Below, piece after piece: positions 54,664-63,860 of a stretch of DNA of 64,000 nucleotides. The notes beneath the pieces are model-generated. The model searched no databases and was not told where the DNA came from. It saw nothing but the letters and a program-made list of their open reading frames with translations. The stretch lies in contig JABFGF010000013.1 of NCBI GenBank assembly GCA_013112635.1, forward strand, positions 25,568 through 89,567. Direction: 5' to 3'. Source of the stretch: Calditrichota bacterium. Its GTDB lineage: Bacteria > Calditrichota > Calditrichia > Calditrichales > J004. Positions within the stretch are counted from its first letter, which is position 1; every line of letters starts with the position of its first letter. Position numbers and translations under genes: made by a program.

Positions 54664-56820
54664 CTATTTATTATCAGCCATTAAATTTTTTAAATCCTCC
54701 ACTGAAAAGACCGGCAAGCTGCAAGCAAAATTTTGACACACATAAGCTGTTACTTTTCCATCGATTGGTTGTTTGCCCTTAACCAGGGATGCTGTCAGTG
54801 CAGAATAATCGTCTCCCCCGGAAAGCAGCATTACCACCTTGTTTGGATTATATGTTCCAAACAAAAGCTCAAGGAACGCATTTACATTCTGATTTGTTTC
54901 ACGGGCAATTAAAACCTCTTTCGGTTTTTCCAGATACATATCCAAAGCCGCCAGGTAACTGCCAAAGCCGTATGGGTTTTGTGAAAATTCAGCCGCATAC
55001 TTTTTTAAAATCTTTTCACTTATCTGATAATATTCTTCCTTTTCCGTATAAGAAAAGAGACGAAGATTGTTCATCAGCATTACACCACCACCGGATGGAA
55101 GCGATGTATCGCTGGCATCTTTCATACGCCTGATCAGTTTTTCCTGCTGATCAGATGCTGTAAAATAACCACCGTTTTCGTAATCCCAAAAATGCGCGTT
55201 GGCATAATCATTTAGTTGAATAGCCAGCGCAATATATTCCGGAATGAACAAAGCTTCATAACTGTCCAGCAAAGCATTGGTTACAATGGCATAATCTTCA
55301 ATAAAAGCATCGTACTTTGCTTTCCCAGCTTTGTAGGTGCGTTTCAACTTGTCTTTTATGATTAGATTTTTTCTGAGAAACGAGATATTCTTTTCAATGA
55401 CATTTTTATATTTTTCATTGCGAGTGATTTGGTATGCCCTTGCGAAAGCCGATAACATCAAGCCATTCCAGGAGGAAATCACTTTATCATCCAATCCCGG
55501 CCGGATGCGTTTTTCACGTTCGAGCAAAAGTTTTTTTCGCCCATCCTTGAGAATCTTGCTTATTTCATCCACAGATCGATCAAACTTTTTTGAGAGCTGT
55601 TCAACGCTGGAAACCACATTCAAAATATTATGCCCTTCAAAATTCCCCGAATGAGTTACACCAAAAAATGCATTAAAAATCTCAGCATCCGCCCCAAGGA
55701 TATCATCAATCTCTTCTTTTTGCCAAACATAAAACTTGCCTTCTTCACCCTCACTGTCCGCATCCAAACTGCTGTAAAATCCACCTTCGGGCGAGGTCAT
55801 TTCGCGTAAAGTAAATTCCAGGGTTTCCTCCGCAATATTCAAATAGTATTCTTTTCCTGTAACCAGGTATGTGTCCAGGTAAAGTTGAACCAACTGGCCA
55901 TTGTCGTAAAGCATTTTCTCAAAGTGCGGCACCAGCCATTTTTCATCCACAGAATAGCGTGCAAACCCACCGCCGATCTGATCATAAATGCCACCGTTTG
56001 CCATTTTCTGCAGCGTGTGTTCCACCATATTCAAATATTGAGGTTCTCCCGAATTGCGGTATTCGCGCAGAAAAAGGGAAAATACATTTACTGCAGGAAA
56101 CTTGGGTGCGCGTCCTATGCCGCCATAAGTCGGTTCATAAAATCCGGATAATTGCTCAAGAGCGTTGTTCCAATCCTGGCGTTGCGGAATTTGCATATCG
56201 CCGGAATTATTTTTTTCACCAGCGCTTTTGGCAAGAAAAGCATGATCTATCTTTTCCAAATTCTTATGCAATTCAACTTTCTCATTATGATAAAAATTAC
56301 TCATGGCCATAAGCAGACGTTTAAAACCAGGCCGGCCATAGCGGTCATCAGGAGGAAAATAAGTGCCGCCATAAAATGGCTTTTGATCCGGTGTTAAAAA
56401 CACACTCATCGGCCAGCCACCGGAACCTGTTGTCATTTGTACAAATTCCATATAAAGCTGGTCAATATCAGGGCGCTCTTCCCTATCCACCTTGATGCAA
56501 ACAAAATGTTCATTCATCATTTTGGCGATCTCTTCATTCTCAAAAGATTCGTGCTCCATAACATGGCACCAATGGCAGGATGAATAGCCCACACTGAGAA
56601 AAATTGGCTTATTTTCTTTTTGGGCAATGGCAAAAGCCTCTTCGCCCCAGGGATACCAATCCACAGGATTATGTGCATGTTGTAATAAATAAGGGCTCGT
56701 TTCGTTGATCAGTCTGTTTGTAAATTTAGGCATCGTTTTTCCTTTTTGATTATCCTGGGATGTTCCACAGGAAAGAATCAGCATAAGTAACAAGATTTTG
56801 ACACTACTTAATTTGATCAT
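54664..56820 (-). CDS. YyaL/DUF255 protein (thioredoxin domain plus helical barrel)
   Basis: 718 residues. A lipoprotein-like signal ([11 protein letters not shown]) is followed by a thioredoxin-like N-terminal domain with [14 protein letters not shown] (CxxC-type redox or structural site) and then an alpha/alpha barrel like that of glycosidases and epimerases ([53 protein letters not shown]). YyaL/spermatogenesis-associated-20 family members are common, but their activity is not established. Full length. Confidence 0.9.
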   Translation of the reverse strand: MIKLSSVKILLLMLILSCGTSQDNQKGKTMPKFTNRLINETSPYLLQHAHNPVDWYPWGEEAFAIAQKENKPIFLSVGYSSCHWCHVMEHESFENEEIAKMMNEHFVCIKVDREERPDIDQLYMEFVQMTTGSGGWPMSVFLTPDQKPFYGGTYFPPDDRYGRPGFKRLLMAMSNFYHNEKVELHKNLEKIDHAFLAKSAGEKNNSGDMQIPQRQDWNNALEQLSGFYEPTYGGIGRAPKFPAVNVFSLFLREYRNSGEPQYLNMVEHTLQKMANGGIYDQIGGGFARYSVDEKWLVPHFEKMLYDNGQLVQLYLDTYLVTGKEYYLNIAEETLEFTLREMTSPEGGFYSSLDADSEGEEGKFYVWQKEEIDDILGADAEIFNAFFGVTHSGNFEGHNILNVVSSVEQLSKKFDRSVDEISKILKDGRKKLLLEREKRIRPGLDDKVISSWNGLMLSAFARAYQITRNEKYKNVIEKNISFLRKNLIIKDKLKRTYKAGKAKYDAFIEDYAIVTNALLDSYEALFIPEYIALAIQLNDYANAHFWDYENGGYFTASDQQEKLIRRMKDASDTSLPSGGGVMLMNNLRLFSYTEKEEYYQISEKILKKYAAEFSQNPYGFGSYLAALDMYLEKPKEVLIARETNQNVNAFLELLFGTYNPNKVVMLLSGGDDYSALTASLVKGKQPIDGKVTAYVCQNFACSLPVFSVEDLKNLMADNK

Positions 56821-56940
56821 TTATTATTTCGTCATCTTTTTTTATTGTGCGGATTGGTTTAACTTTAACATTCAAATAATGAATAGCAAAAAATTTAGAC
56901 TTCAATTTATCTAAATGCATCGCCAATTTATCGCAAAAAT

Positions 56941-58098
56941 ATGATAGAATTTTTTATTGTAATTATAACCAGTTTAAGCATTGTTTATTTCCTGACAATG
57001 CATTTTTTAGAGACAGGGTTAAAAAAACTCAAAACTCCACCTAAAAATATTTTGTCCGATTCACTGATCAAAGTTTCTGTAATAGTGGCCTGTAGAAATG
57101 AAGAAGAAAATATACCCGGTTTAATAAAATGCCTTTTGGCCCAGCAAACAAAAAATATTGATATAGAATTTATCCTGGTCAATGACCGCTCAGAAGATTC
57201 AAGTGGGCAACTAATTGACGACCGGACTAACAAAGACAATCGCTTCAAATCTATTCATATCAAAGATCGGGTTGCCGGATTTGCACCAAAAAAATATGCC
57301 ATCGATTGCGCAATAAAAGAAGCAAGCGGCGAAATCAACATTTTAACAGATGCAGATGGACGACCCGGCAAAGATTGGGTTCAATCGCTGGTGGCTTATT
57401 TTCAAAATGGTGCCGATATGTTGCTTGGCTATGCTCCGTATACAATTTCACAAAAATCATCCCTTTTTATGAAAATGCTGGCCCTGGAATATTTTGCGCC
57501 GGCGGCTGTGGCTGCGGCAACTACAGGCTTGGGTTACCCGCTAACCTGCGTTGGCACAAACATGGCTTACCGCAAAAATGTCTATCTGGAGATTGGCGGG
57601 TTTGGGGAATTCAAATCTTTTATTTCCGGTGATGATGATCTGTTTCTAACCCGCGTTCGCGAAAACGGCAATTATAAAATCCAATATGCAAATGATGAGA
57701 AATGCCATGTTTTTAACGCACCACCAAAAACTTTCAAGCAATTTGTAAACCAAAGATTGCGTTATGCAAGTAAAGGATTTGTCTACCCAAATAAAGTAAC
57801 TGCCGGGCTAACCATTTATGTTCTGTTTAACTTTTTCCTTTTTTTTGGATTGATTTATGGCTTGTTCAATATGGGTCCAATTTTATGGAGTTCACTGGCT
57901 GCTTTGGCGATAAAAACTTTTTCAGAATATAAATTTACCCGGAAAGCCGCGCAGGCAATAAATGATAAGCGGTTTACAAATTACTATTTTGTTACGGCTT
58001 TACTGCACGTACCCTATATTTTGTTTTTTGGCATATTGGGTCAGTTAAAAATTTTCCGCTGGGCAGAGAAAAAAACTGAACACGGCATTGTAAAGTGA
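56941..58098 (+). CDS. Membrane GT2 glycosyltransferase (1)
   Basis: 385 residues with a first membrane helix (about 3-20), a GT-A catalytic core (VIVACRNEEENIPGLIKCL, VNDRSEDSS, the DxD-type metal site LTDADGRP, the acceptor region SGDDDLFLTRV) and a C-terminal membrane pair. The usual QxxRW is present as QRLRYAS, with tyrosine in place of tryptophan. It probably builds a glycolipid or polysaccharide at the inner face of the membrane. A second, related enzyme follows 395 bp later. Confidence 0.85.
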   Translation: MIEFFIVIITSLSIVYFLTMHFLETGLKKLKTPPKNILSDSLIKVSVIVACRNEEENIPGLIKCLLAQQTKNIDIEFILVNDRSEDSSGQLIDDRTNKDNRFKSIHIKDRVAGFAPKKYAIDCAIKEASGEINILTDADGRPGKDWVQSLVAYFQNGADMLLGYAPYTISQKSSLFMKMLALEYFAPAAVAAATTGLGYPLTCVGTNMAYRKNVYLEIGGFGEFKSFISGDDDLFLTRVRENGNYKIQYANDEKCHVFNAPPKTFKQFVNQRLRYASKGFVYPNKVTAGLTIYVLFNFFLFFGLIYGLFNMGPILWSSLAALAIKTFSEYKFTRKAAQAINDKRFTNYYFVTALLHVPYILFFGILGQLKIFRWAEKKTEHGIVK

Positions 58099-58111
58099 AA
58101 TAACAGTTGGT

Positions 58112-58179
58112 GTCATTCCAAAGGCATTTCTTTTGGAGAAACTGAATTTAGATCCCCGATAAAAACTCTCGGGGATGAC
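58112..58179. repeat. REP-like double-hairpin element, copy B
   Basis: GTCATTCC at one end and GGGGATGAC at the other frame hairpin 1 (TCCAAA/TTTGGA) and hairpin 2 (ATCCCCGA/TCGGGGAT) with a GAATTTAGATCC spacer. The plan matches copy A at 17885-17950, although the stem sequences have co-varied. Confidence 0.65.
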
Positions 58180-58215
58180 AATAAAAAGGAATACAACAAA
58201 CTTAATAATAACATT

Positions 58216-58252
58216 GTCATTCTGAATGCAGCAAAGCGAAGTGAAGAATCCC
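58216..58252. repeat. Partial REP-like element
   Basis: GTCATTCTGAATGCAGCAAA and GTGAAGAATCCCAT form the left half of a dispersed repeat; a degenerate relative is at 21868-21913. Confidence 0.5.
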
Positions 58253-58493
58253 ATTTTTTTAAAATCTTAGGATTCATTGTCCTCCAAATGGTGAATAATA
58301 CAACGAGTGTGTCATTCCTGTATGCTTTTAACAGGAATCTGAATAAAGTGGTAAATATAACCACAGAGATCGCAAAGTACACAGAGAAAAAACATTATAT
58401 TACTTGAGTAAATCTGTGTAATTAGTGGAAATAAATTAAATGATTGTTTCTTAGAAATGTAATGAAAAAGCACAAAGAATCCGTCCAAAAATA

Positions 58494-59606
58494 ATGAATG
58501 AAATTTACATAATCGCAATAATTGCCCTGGCTCTGTCCACAGCTTATATCTTTTTTCTGACTTATATGCTGAGCCATGAAAATCCTAAAAAGCATGAATT
58601 AGCAACGATTCCCAAAGTAAGTGTTCTGGTCGCCTTTCGTGATGAACAGAATAATATTCTTGCCTGTTGTGAAGCTCTAAACAAATTGGATTATCCAAAA
58701 GACAAGCTCGAAATCCTGATGCTCAATGATCAGTCCTCAGATGAATCCCCAAGAATCGTTGAAGAATATATTTTAGAAAAAGAATCTTTTCGTCTAATAA
58801 ATATTGAAGGTGAGATGGCAAACCTCAAAGCCAAAATGAATGTGCTGGCCCAGGGCATTCAAAAATCAGGTGGGGAATTTATTTTTGTAACAGATGCAGA
58901 TTGCCAACCCTCTCCTGGATGGATAAAAACCATGCTTCAATATTTTGATCCGACCATTGGCCTTGTTAGTGGCTTTACAATTCTTGAAAAACAAAACCCG
59001 GGTTTATTCAGCATTTTGCAAACTATGGATTGGATATTTCTGCAAGGTCTGGCTTTCTTATCCAGCAATATTAAAAAGCCAATTACAGTTATTGGCAACA
59101 ATCTTGCTTTTCGTAGAAACGTGTATGATCAGATTGGCGGATTTGAGTCGATCGGTTTTTCCATAACCGAAGACCATGCCTTAATGAAAACCATTTTAGA
59201 TAAAGCCAATAAACAAGTGAAATATATCCGGGACAAAGAGGCAATTGTTAAAAGCCTGCCCGTTAATAGTTTTGGCGATTTTCTAAAACAAAGATTACGC
59301 TGGATAAGAGGCGGAATGTCCGGGAGTTTGTTTTCTTTCTTTTTGGTAGGATTTTCTTTTATGGTTCACCTGGCGATTATTGCCCTCTTTGCCCTTTCCC
59401 AGTGGAATGGGGTTTCGGCCACCGCCATTGGCCTGATAATTGGCATTGATTATTTCCTGCTAAAAAAGCAGCTCAAAGCTCTGGGTCTGGAAAATCTAAA
59501 AAGGCATTTCGTAAAATTTGAGGTCTTCTATATTTTCTACCCAATTATTCTTTTTATGCTTACTCCTCTTTCAAAAAGAATTGGCTGGAAAGGGAGAAAG
59601 CTTTAA
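58494..59606 (+). CDS. Membrane GT2 glycosyltransferase (2)
   Basis: 370 residues with the same plan as the preceding enzyme: N-terminal helix (about 4-24), VLVAFRDEQNNILACCEAL, NDQSSDESP, DADCQPSPGW, TEDHALMKTIL and QRLRWIRGG (an intact Q-x-x-R-W), then three C-terminal helices. The two proteins are clearly homologous. They may act in series on one glycolipid. No polymerase or flippase is nearby. Confidence 0.85.
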   Translation: MNEIYIIAIIALALSTAYIFFLTYMLSHENPKKHELATIPKVSVLVAFRDEQNNILACCEALNKLDYPKDKLEILMLNDQSSDESPRIVEEYILEKESFRLINIEGEMANLKAKMNVLAQGIQKSGGEFIFVTDADCQPSPGWIKTMLQYFDPTIGLVSGFTILEKQNPGLFSILQTMDWIFLQGLAFLSSNIKKPITVIGNNLAFRRNVYDQIGGFESIGFSITEDHALMKTILDKANKQVKYIRDKEAIVKSLPVNSFGDFLKQRLRWIRGGMSGSLFSFFLVGFSFMVHLAIIALFALSQWNGVSATAIGLIIGIDYFLLKKQLKALGLENLKRHFVKFEVFYIFYPIILFMLTPLSKRIGWKGRKL

Positions 59607-59942
59607 ATCAATACATCATTCAAATCAACATAACTTCATCCAAAGCTGTCTTACACCATTTTTTTCATTAATAATATTTTATCCCACATAAAAAAGTGAG
59701 AAGCACAGTCAACAAATTTCAAAAAATAAGACAAAATTAAATAAATAGTTTGAAATCTTGTCATACTGATTTGTCAAATTTTCATTCGAAATTTGCATTA
59801 AAAAAACCTACCAAACACCTCTCTCTCAGCTAAATAAATATTTTTATTAAACTTATAATTTTTGGCATGATGATTGTTTACCAAAAAAATGTTTGTAAAA
59901 ATAAACAACAAAACCTTTAACCAAATTAATAGGAGGTGTACT
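59607..59942. other. Intergenic region before the Hsp20 gene
   Basis: These 336 AT-rich bases hold no gene. There is no CIRCE inverted repeat. A sequence with sigma-54 spacing, TGGCATG-4-TTGTT, is at 59863-59878 and a strong AGGAGGTG ribosome site at 59931-59938. Confidence 0.55.
59863..59878 (+). promoter_or_regulatory. Possible sigma-54 -24/-12 element before Hsp20
   Basis: TGGCATG, four bases, TTGTT agrees with the sigma-54 consensus TGGCAYR-N4-TTGCW except that the key GC of the -12 element is GT. No upstream enhancer-binding protein gene is in the window. Confidence 0.25.
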
Positions 59943-60386
59943 ATGACACTTACTCGTTTGAATCCATCAAGAAGTATTTTCTCTTTAAAGAGTGATATGG
60001 ATCGCTTATTTGACACCTTTTTTGATAATGGTGGCAGTGTAGCCGATTCTTATTCTGATGTAATCCCAAAGGTGGATATTCAGGAAAATGAACATGAGTT
60101 TATTATTCATTCTGAAATACCGGGCATGAAAAAGGATGATATTAAAATCACCTTTGAGAATAACTATTTGACAATCTCCGGCGAGAAGAAACCGGATAAG
60201 AGTTACAAAAAAGAAGATTTTCACCACATTGAGCGTCTCTATGGAAAATTTAGCAGAACCATGGCGATACCTGTTGGAGTGATGCTCGATAAAATTGATG
60301 CTGAGTATGTACAGGGCGTTCTTACGGTTAAAATTCCAAAGGCCGAAGAGGCAAAACCAAAACAGATTGCAGTTAAAGTAAAATAA
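59943..60386 (+). CDS. Hsp20-family small heat-shock protein
   Basis: 147 residues from the ATG at 59943, chosen because AGGAGGTG lies 5 bp upstream; the frame runs 23 codons further up. The alpha-crystallin domain spans about 40-140 (PKVDIQENEHEFIIHSEIPGMKKDDIKI, LTISGEKK, the GVLTVKIPK end with an I-x-I/V-like tail VKVK). It binds unfolding proteins during stress. It is followed by HtrA, another protein-quality gene. Confidence 0.93.
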   Translation: MTLTRLNPSRSIFSLKSDMDRLFDTFFDNGGSVADSYSDVIPKVDIQENEHEFIIHSEIPGMKKDDIKITFENNYLTISGEKKPDKSYKKEDFHHIERLYGKFSRTMAIPVGVMLDKIDAEYVQGVLTVKIPKAEEAKPKQIAVKVK

Positions 60387-60399
60387 ATCGAAGCCAAAA

Positions 60400-60427
60400 G
60401 AAGGGCTGTCTCTTTGGACGGCCCTTC
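60400..60427 (+). terminator. Hairpin after the Hsp20 gene
   Basis: GAAGGGCTGTC and GACGGCCCTTC pair over 11 bp (one G-U wobble) around a 6-base loop. It lies 14 bp after the stop. The following bases are AATTAAAG, without a strong U-run, so it may be an attenuator or a mRNA-stabilising hairpin. Confidence 0.55.
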
Positions 60428-60521
60428 AATTAAAGATCTGACAAATTGAAGTTAAAAATGGAACCTCAAAAAAATGAAAACAAATCATTCTAAAAAGGAC
60501 ACAATACTAAATGGAGGCAAA

Positions 60522-62042
60522 ATGAAAAGGAAAAACTATCTTTCCTCCACACCATTAATTCTGATTGGTATATTTACCGGGGCACTGTTCTTCTCAAATT
60601 TAGCTCCAATTTCTCAGGCTGAAGAAAGTGCTCCATCAATAAATAATGAGATTAATAACCAGGAGGGAGAAAAGAATCCGGTCGATCAACCATTATTAAC
60701 GCTTCGAGATTTTAATAAGGCGTATATTAATATTGCCAAAAAAGTTAATCCAGCAGTTGTTACGGTTTTTACCGAAAAAATCCATAAAGTAAGAAATGTT
60801 GGATCACCTTTTTTTAATAGTCCGTTCGACCCATTTTTTAAGGATTTTTTTGGCAGGCAATTTCAACCAAAAACACCACAGGAAAAAGAATATCGCCAAC
60901 AAGGTTTAGGATCCGGTGTAATCGTAGATAATAATGGATACATCCTTACAAACAATCATGTTATCGAAGGTGCAGATACCATTTATGTGCGGCTAATGGA
61001 TTTGCGGGAAATTCCTGTTAAGGTGATTGGTGCCGACCCTAAAACAGATATTGCTGTTTTAAAAGTAGATGAGGAGAATTTGACCTATACAAAATTGGGG
61101 GATAGTAATAAGCTGGAAGTTGGCGAATGGGTACTTGCAATCGGCAGCCCTATGAGTCCCGATTTAGCGCATACAGTAACCAACGGAATTGTAAGTGCGA
61201 AAGGCCGTTCTAATGTTGGGTTGGCTGATTATGAAGATTTTATTCAAACTGATGCTGCAATAAATCCCGGGAACTCGGGAGGTGCACTCATAAACCTTGA
61301 CGGTGAATTGGTTGGTATAAATACAGCAATTGCAACGCGTAGTGGTGGCTACCAAGGAATTGGCTTTGCCGTCCCAATAAATATGGCAAAGAATGTAATG
61401 AAGTCGCTTATAAAACATGGTACTGTTGTCAGGGGTTGGCTGGGAATCTATATCCAGGATGTTAATGAAACTATGGCAACGGCTATGGATTTACCTAATT
61501 CAAAAGGCACCCTGGTCTCGGACGTTTCTGAAGATGGCCCTGCGGAGGAAGCTGGAATTAAACCTGGCGATGTTATACTAAAACTTAACGAAACTTTGAT
61601 TGATAATACAGCACAATTAAGAAATCTAATTGCCGCAATGACGCCCGAAACAGATGTAGTGTTACTAATATTGCGCGATGGTGAAGAAAAAAAAGTAAAA
61701 GTTTCCCTTGGCAAACTGGCCGCAGATGAAATAGCCCCGGAGATTGAGGAAAGATTAAACAAATTATTTGGGTTTAAAGCTGTTCCATTTGATGAACAAG
61801 CCAGCCAAAAGTATGGGCACAATAAATCATTAAAAGGTGTCATTGTCACTGAGTTAAGAAAATCAAGCCAACCATTTCGCTCAGGATTAAGAAACGGTGA
61901 TCTGATTGTTGCGTTTAATAGAAATAAACTGGACGGCATTGAGGATTTTAATGAAGCGATTTCAAATATAAAAGAGGGAAATACTGTTCTGTTTACAATA
62001 ATCCGAAACAACAGAAGTTTCTTTGTTGCTTTTAAATTATAA
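60522..62042 (+). CDS. Do-family periplasmic serine protease (HtrA/DegP)
   Basis: 506 residues from the ATG at 60522 (GGAGG upstream; the frame begins 48 bp earlier). A signal peptide (about 1-33, ending SQAEE) leads to a trypsin-like domain with the triad H146 (NNHVI), D176 (KTDIAVL) and S252 (GNSGGAL), then two PDZ domains (about 300-400 and 430-500; GPAEEAGIKPGD and SGLRNGDLI). DegP-type proteases degrade misfolded envelope proteins. The activation segment GSPMSPDLAHTVTNGIVSAKGR is slightly longer than usual. Confidence 0.93.
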   Translation: MKRKNYLSSTPLILIGIFTGALFFSNLAPISQAEESAPSINNEINNQEGEKNPVDQPLLTLRDFNKAYINIAKKVNPAVVTVFTEKIHKVRNVGSPFFNSPFDPFFKDFFGRQFQPKTPQEKEYRQQGLGSGVIVDNNGYILTNNHVIEGADTIYVRLMDLREIPVKVIGADPKTDIAVLKVDEENLTYTKLGDSNKLEVGEWVLAIGSPMSPDLAHTVTNGIVSAKGRSNVGLADYEDFIQTDAAINPGNSGGALINLDGELVGINTAIATRSGGYQGIGFAVPINMAKNVMKSLIKHGTVVRGWLGIYIQDVNETMATAMDLPNSKGTLVSDVSEDGPAEEAGIKPGDVILKLNETLIDNTAQLRNLIAAMTPETDVVLLILRDGEEKKVKVSLGKLAADEIAPEIEERLNKLFGFKAVPFDEQASQKYGHNKSLKGVIVTELRKSSQPFRSGLRNGDLIVAFNRNKLDGIEDFNEAISNIKEGNTVLFTIIRNNRSFFVAFKL

Positions 62043-62059
62043 TAATTGCCTTTTTGAGA

Positions 62060-62094
62060 AATCCCATTGTTGTGTTTTAACAATGGGATTTTTT
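62060..62094 (+). terminator. Rho-independent terminator after htrA
   Basis: AATCCCATTGTT (62060-62071) and AACAATGGGATT (62079-62090) form a perfect 12-bp stem with a 7-base loop, followed by TTTT. It closes the Hsp20-HtrA region. Confidence 0.9.
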
Positions 62095-62190
62095 AGAAAT
62101 TTTAATTAAAGATGAGTGTAAAAAAACAATAGCTGCCGTAGTAAAAATCTGGACAGTATTTGTGTTTGGAAATTTAAAGCATGCTTTTGT

Positions 62191-63558
62191 TTATTTACGC
62201 AGCAAATCAATCACAGTCTCAATCACTTCAGAGCTATTAGCACTTTTTACAACCACCGCATCAGCACCAGATTTTATAGCACGTTCACGGGTCTTTTCCT
62301 TTTCATCTGCTGTAAATATTACAAGCTTTATGCCTTCGTTTTTCTGTTCTGTGCGAACTGCTTTACATATATCAATTCCAGACATTCCACCCGGTAACTG
62401 GAAATCAATTACAGCAGCATTTGGTCTCTCTTCCTTAATTATCCTGATTGCTTCCGTAGCGCTTGAAGCTACAATCGGTGTAAAATCGGCACGCCGGAAT
62501 AAACGCACATATAGCTTAACTATAACAGGGTTGTCATCAACAATAACGACAGAGGGTGAATTTGTTCTCTGCTGAATTATTTTTGTGCCGGACGAAGTTC
62601 CTTTTTCAATAATATAAAACTTATCTTCTGGTTCCAATTTCAGGTTATCATCGGGATCAAGGATGTCTTTACCAAAGCGGCGCAATCCCAGTACTTTGTA
62701 TTCCTTTTTTTTAATCAATTCAGCAATGGATAATCCAATCAATTTGGGTTCATTGTTTATTTCAATCCAATGCGGGGAAGGCTGGACGGTTTGATCTGTT
62801 TCATTTTCACTTTCAATCTTACCTGATGCCGAAAGCATCATTTTAGCAATACTGTGACCGGCATTGGTATAAGGTGAAATAACAGTATCTGCCCCAGCTT
62901 GCAGCATTCGTTTTTCAGACGTTACAGAATCGGTGCGTGCGATAATTTGTAAAGTTGGGTTTAATTCCCGGGCGGTCAAAGTAATGAATAGGTTATCTGC
63001 AACCGAGGGTAAAATAGCCAATAATCCGGCTGCCTTTTTTATTCCGGCTTTTAACAAGGTTTGGTCATTAATAGCATTGCCTTCTATATAAAGGAAGTTA
63101 TCTTCGCCTAATTGCTTACAATTCTCAGAGCTTGATTCAATGATAACAAAGCTGTTGCCAATAGTTTGAAGTTTTTCGGCAACAGCATCGCCAACCCTTC
63201 CAAATCCGCATATAATATAATGCGAGTCTAATTGAGATATTTCTTTCAACATCTTTTTTTTCTCCGAATCTGAACTCATTATTCTACTAAAAAAGCTTTC
63301 AACAAAAGTGCGCCCAACAAATGCAATGCTGGCAAATCCAAATAAAATAAGGACGGAAGTAAACAATCTTCCCATTGATGATAATGGATGGATTTCTCCA
63401 TATCCCACAGTCGTAATGGTTATAATCGTCATGTAAAATCCATCGGTTATGGAATAATTTTCCAGGTATGAATAACCAAAAGTTCCCCCGGCGATTACAA
63501 AAATCATAAACACAATCGAAATATATACTTGACGATTTGCTGATTTAAACATTCTCAT
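62191..63558 (-). CDS. Potassium channel-RCK-receiver fusion protein
   Basis: 455 residues. Residues 10-95 are a two-helix ion channel with the selectivity filter TVGYG (50-54) and an adjacent pore helix (YMTIITIT). Residues 112-240 are an RCK/TrkA-N domain with the nucleotide motif GFGRVG (118-123); about 260-320 is a TrkA-C domain. Residues 335-455 are a complete receiver domain: D341-D342, phospho-acceptor D385 in AAVIDFQLPGG, T416 and K438. A channel gated directly by phosphorelay would be unusual. No kinase is adjacent. Transcribed toward htrA. Confidence 0.88.
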   Translation of the reverse strand: MRMFKSANRQVYISIVFMIFVIAGGTFGYSYLENYSITDGFYMTIITITTVGYGEIHPLSSMGRLFTSVLILFGFASIAFVGRTFVESFFSRIMSSDSEKKKMLKEISQLDSHYIICGFGRVGDAVAEKLQTIGNSFVIIESSSENCKQLGEDNFLYIEGNAINDQTLLKAGIKKAAGLLAILPSVADNLFITLTARELNPTLQIIARTDSVTSEKRMLQAGADTVISPYTNAGHSIAKMMLSASGKIESENETDQTVQPSPHWIEINNEPKLIGLSIAELIKKKEYKVLGLRRFGKDILDPDDNLKLEPEDKFYIIEKGTSSGTKIIQQRTNSPSVVIVDDNPVIVKLYVRLFRRADFTPIVASSATEAIRIIKEERPNAAVIDFQLPGGMSGIDICKAVRTEQKNEGIKLVIFTADEKEKTRERAIKSGADAVVVKSANSSEVIETVIDLLRK

Positions 63559-63713
63559 TTAATCCAAATCACTTAAAGCGGTTTTTTGCCGCTTAATATT
63601 AAAATGTACTTTTGCTCTATTTTTATGTTTTCGGACTGTTTATAAAACAACATAATGTTGTTCATTTTATAGAATAAAAACTGGACATAAAGTGATATTT
63701 CCTGGAGAAAAAA

Positions 63714-63745
63714 AATCCCGACAATTGCCGGAGCAAAAATCGGGA
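63714..63745 (+). terminator. Hairpin in the leader region of the right-edge gene
   Basis: ATCCCGA and TCGGGAT pair over 7 bp around an 18-base loop. The following bases are AATATTT rather than a U-run, so it is a weak terminator or attenuator at best. Confidence 0.35.
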
Positions 63746-63798
63746 TAATATTTAGAGGATTGCAAAAAAGGTAGATCAGCGATAATTATTTATAGTTA

Positions 63799-63860
63799 GT
63801 ATCAAATGATACCTTAATGAATTTTGTGTATTTTAAACCAAAATCTAAGGAGGTATCATT
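63799..63860 (+). promoter_or_regulatory. Leader structure that can sequester the ribosome binding site
   Basis: AATGATACCT (63806-63815) is the exact complement of AGGTATCATT (63851-63860), which contains the ribosome binding site and ends at the start codon of the next gene. A competing small hairpin, GTATC/GATAC (63799-63803 with 63808-63812), uses the same first strand. The two folds exclude each other, as in a translational switch. Confidence 0.5.

Larger units (their letters stand above)
58099..58493. other. Intergenic region with several dispersed repeats
   Basis: These 395 bases between the glycosyltransferase genes hold no convincing gene. They contain a 68-bp double-hairpin element (58112-58179), a related half element (58216-58252), and a run of ACCACAGAGATCGCAAAG and TACACAGAGAAA type sequence near 58361-58390, which resembles a dispersed repeat found in many bacteria. 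Short open frames across them are repeat-derived. Confidence 0.6.
63559..63860. other. Intergenic region and leader of the right-edge gene
   Basis: 302 bases with no gene. On the plus strand a hairpin ATCCCGA/TCGGGAT lies at about 63714-63745, and a potential ribosome-site sequestering stem is described separately (63799-63860). Confidence 0.5.

Noticed and set aside
53998..54684. 228-codon open frame on the plus strand opposite the MDR oxidoreductase gene
   Set aside because: It is an antisense shadow: serine- and proline-rich translation without family motifs, opposite a well-supported gene.
58045..58518. Overlapping 68-89 codon minus-strand frames between the two glycosyltransferases
   Set aside because: They run through dispersed repeat sequence and have no consistent ribosome site or family match.
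59607..59942. CIRCE element before Hsp20
   Set aside because: No TTAGCACTC-N9-GAGTGCTAA-like inverted repeat is present.
61448..62083. 211-codon open frame on the minus strand opposite htrA
   Set aside because: Antisense to the second half of the Do-type protease; low-complexity serine-rich translation, no ribosome site.
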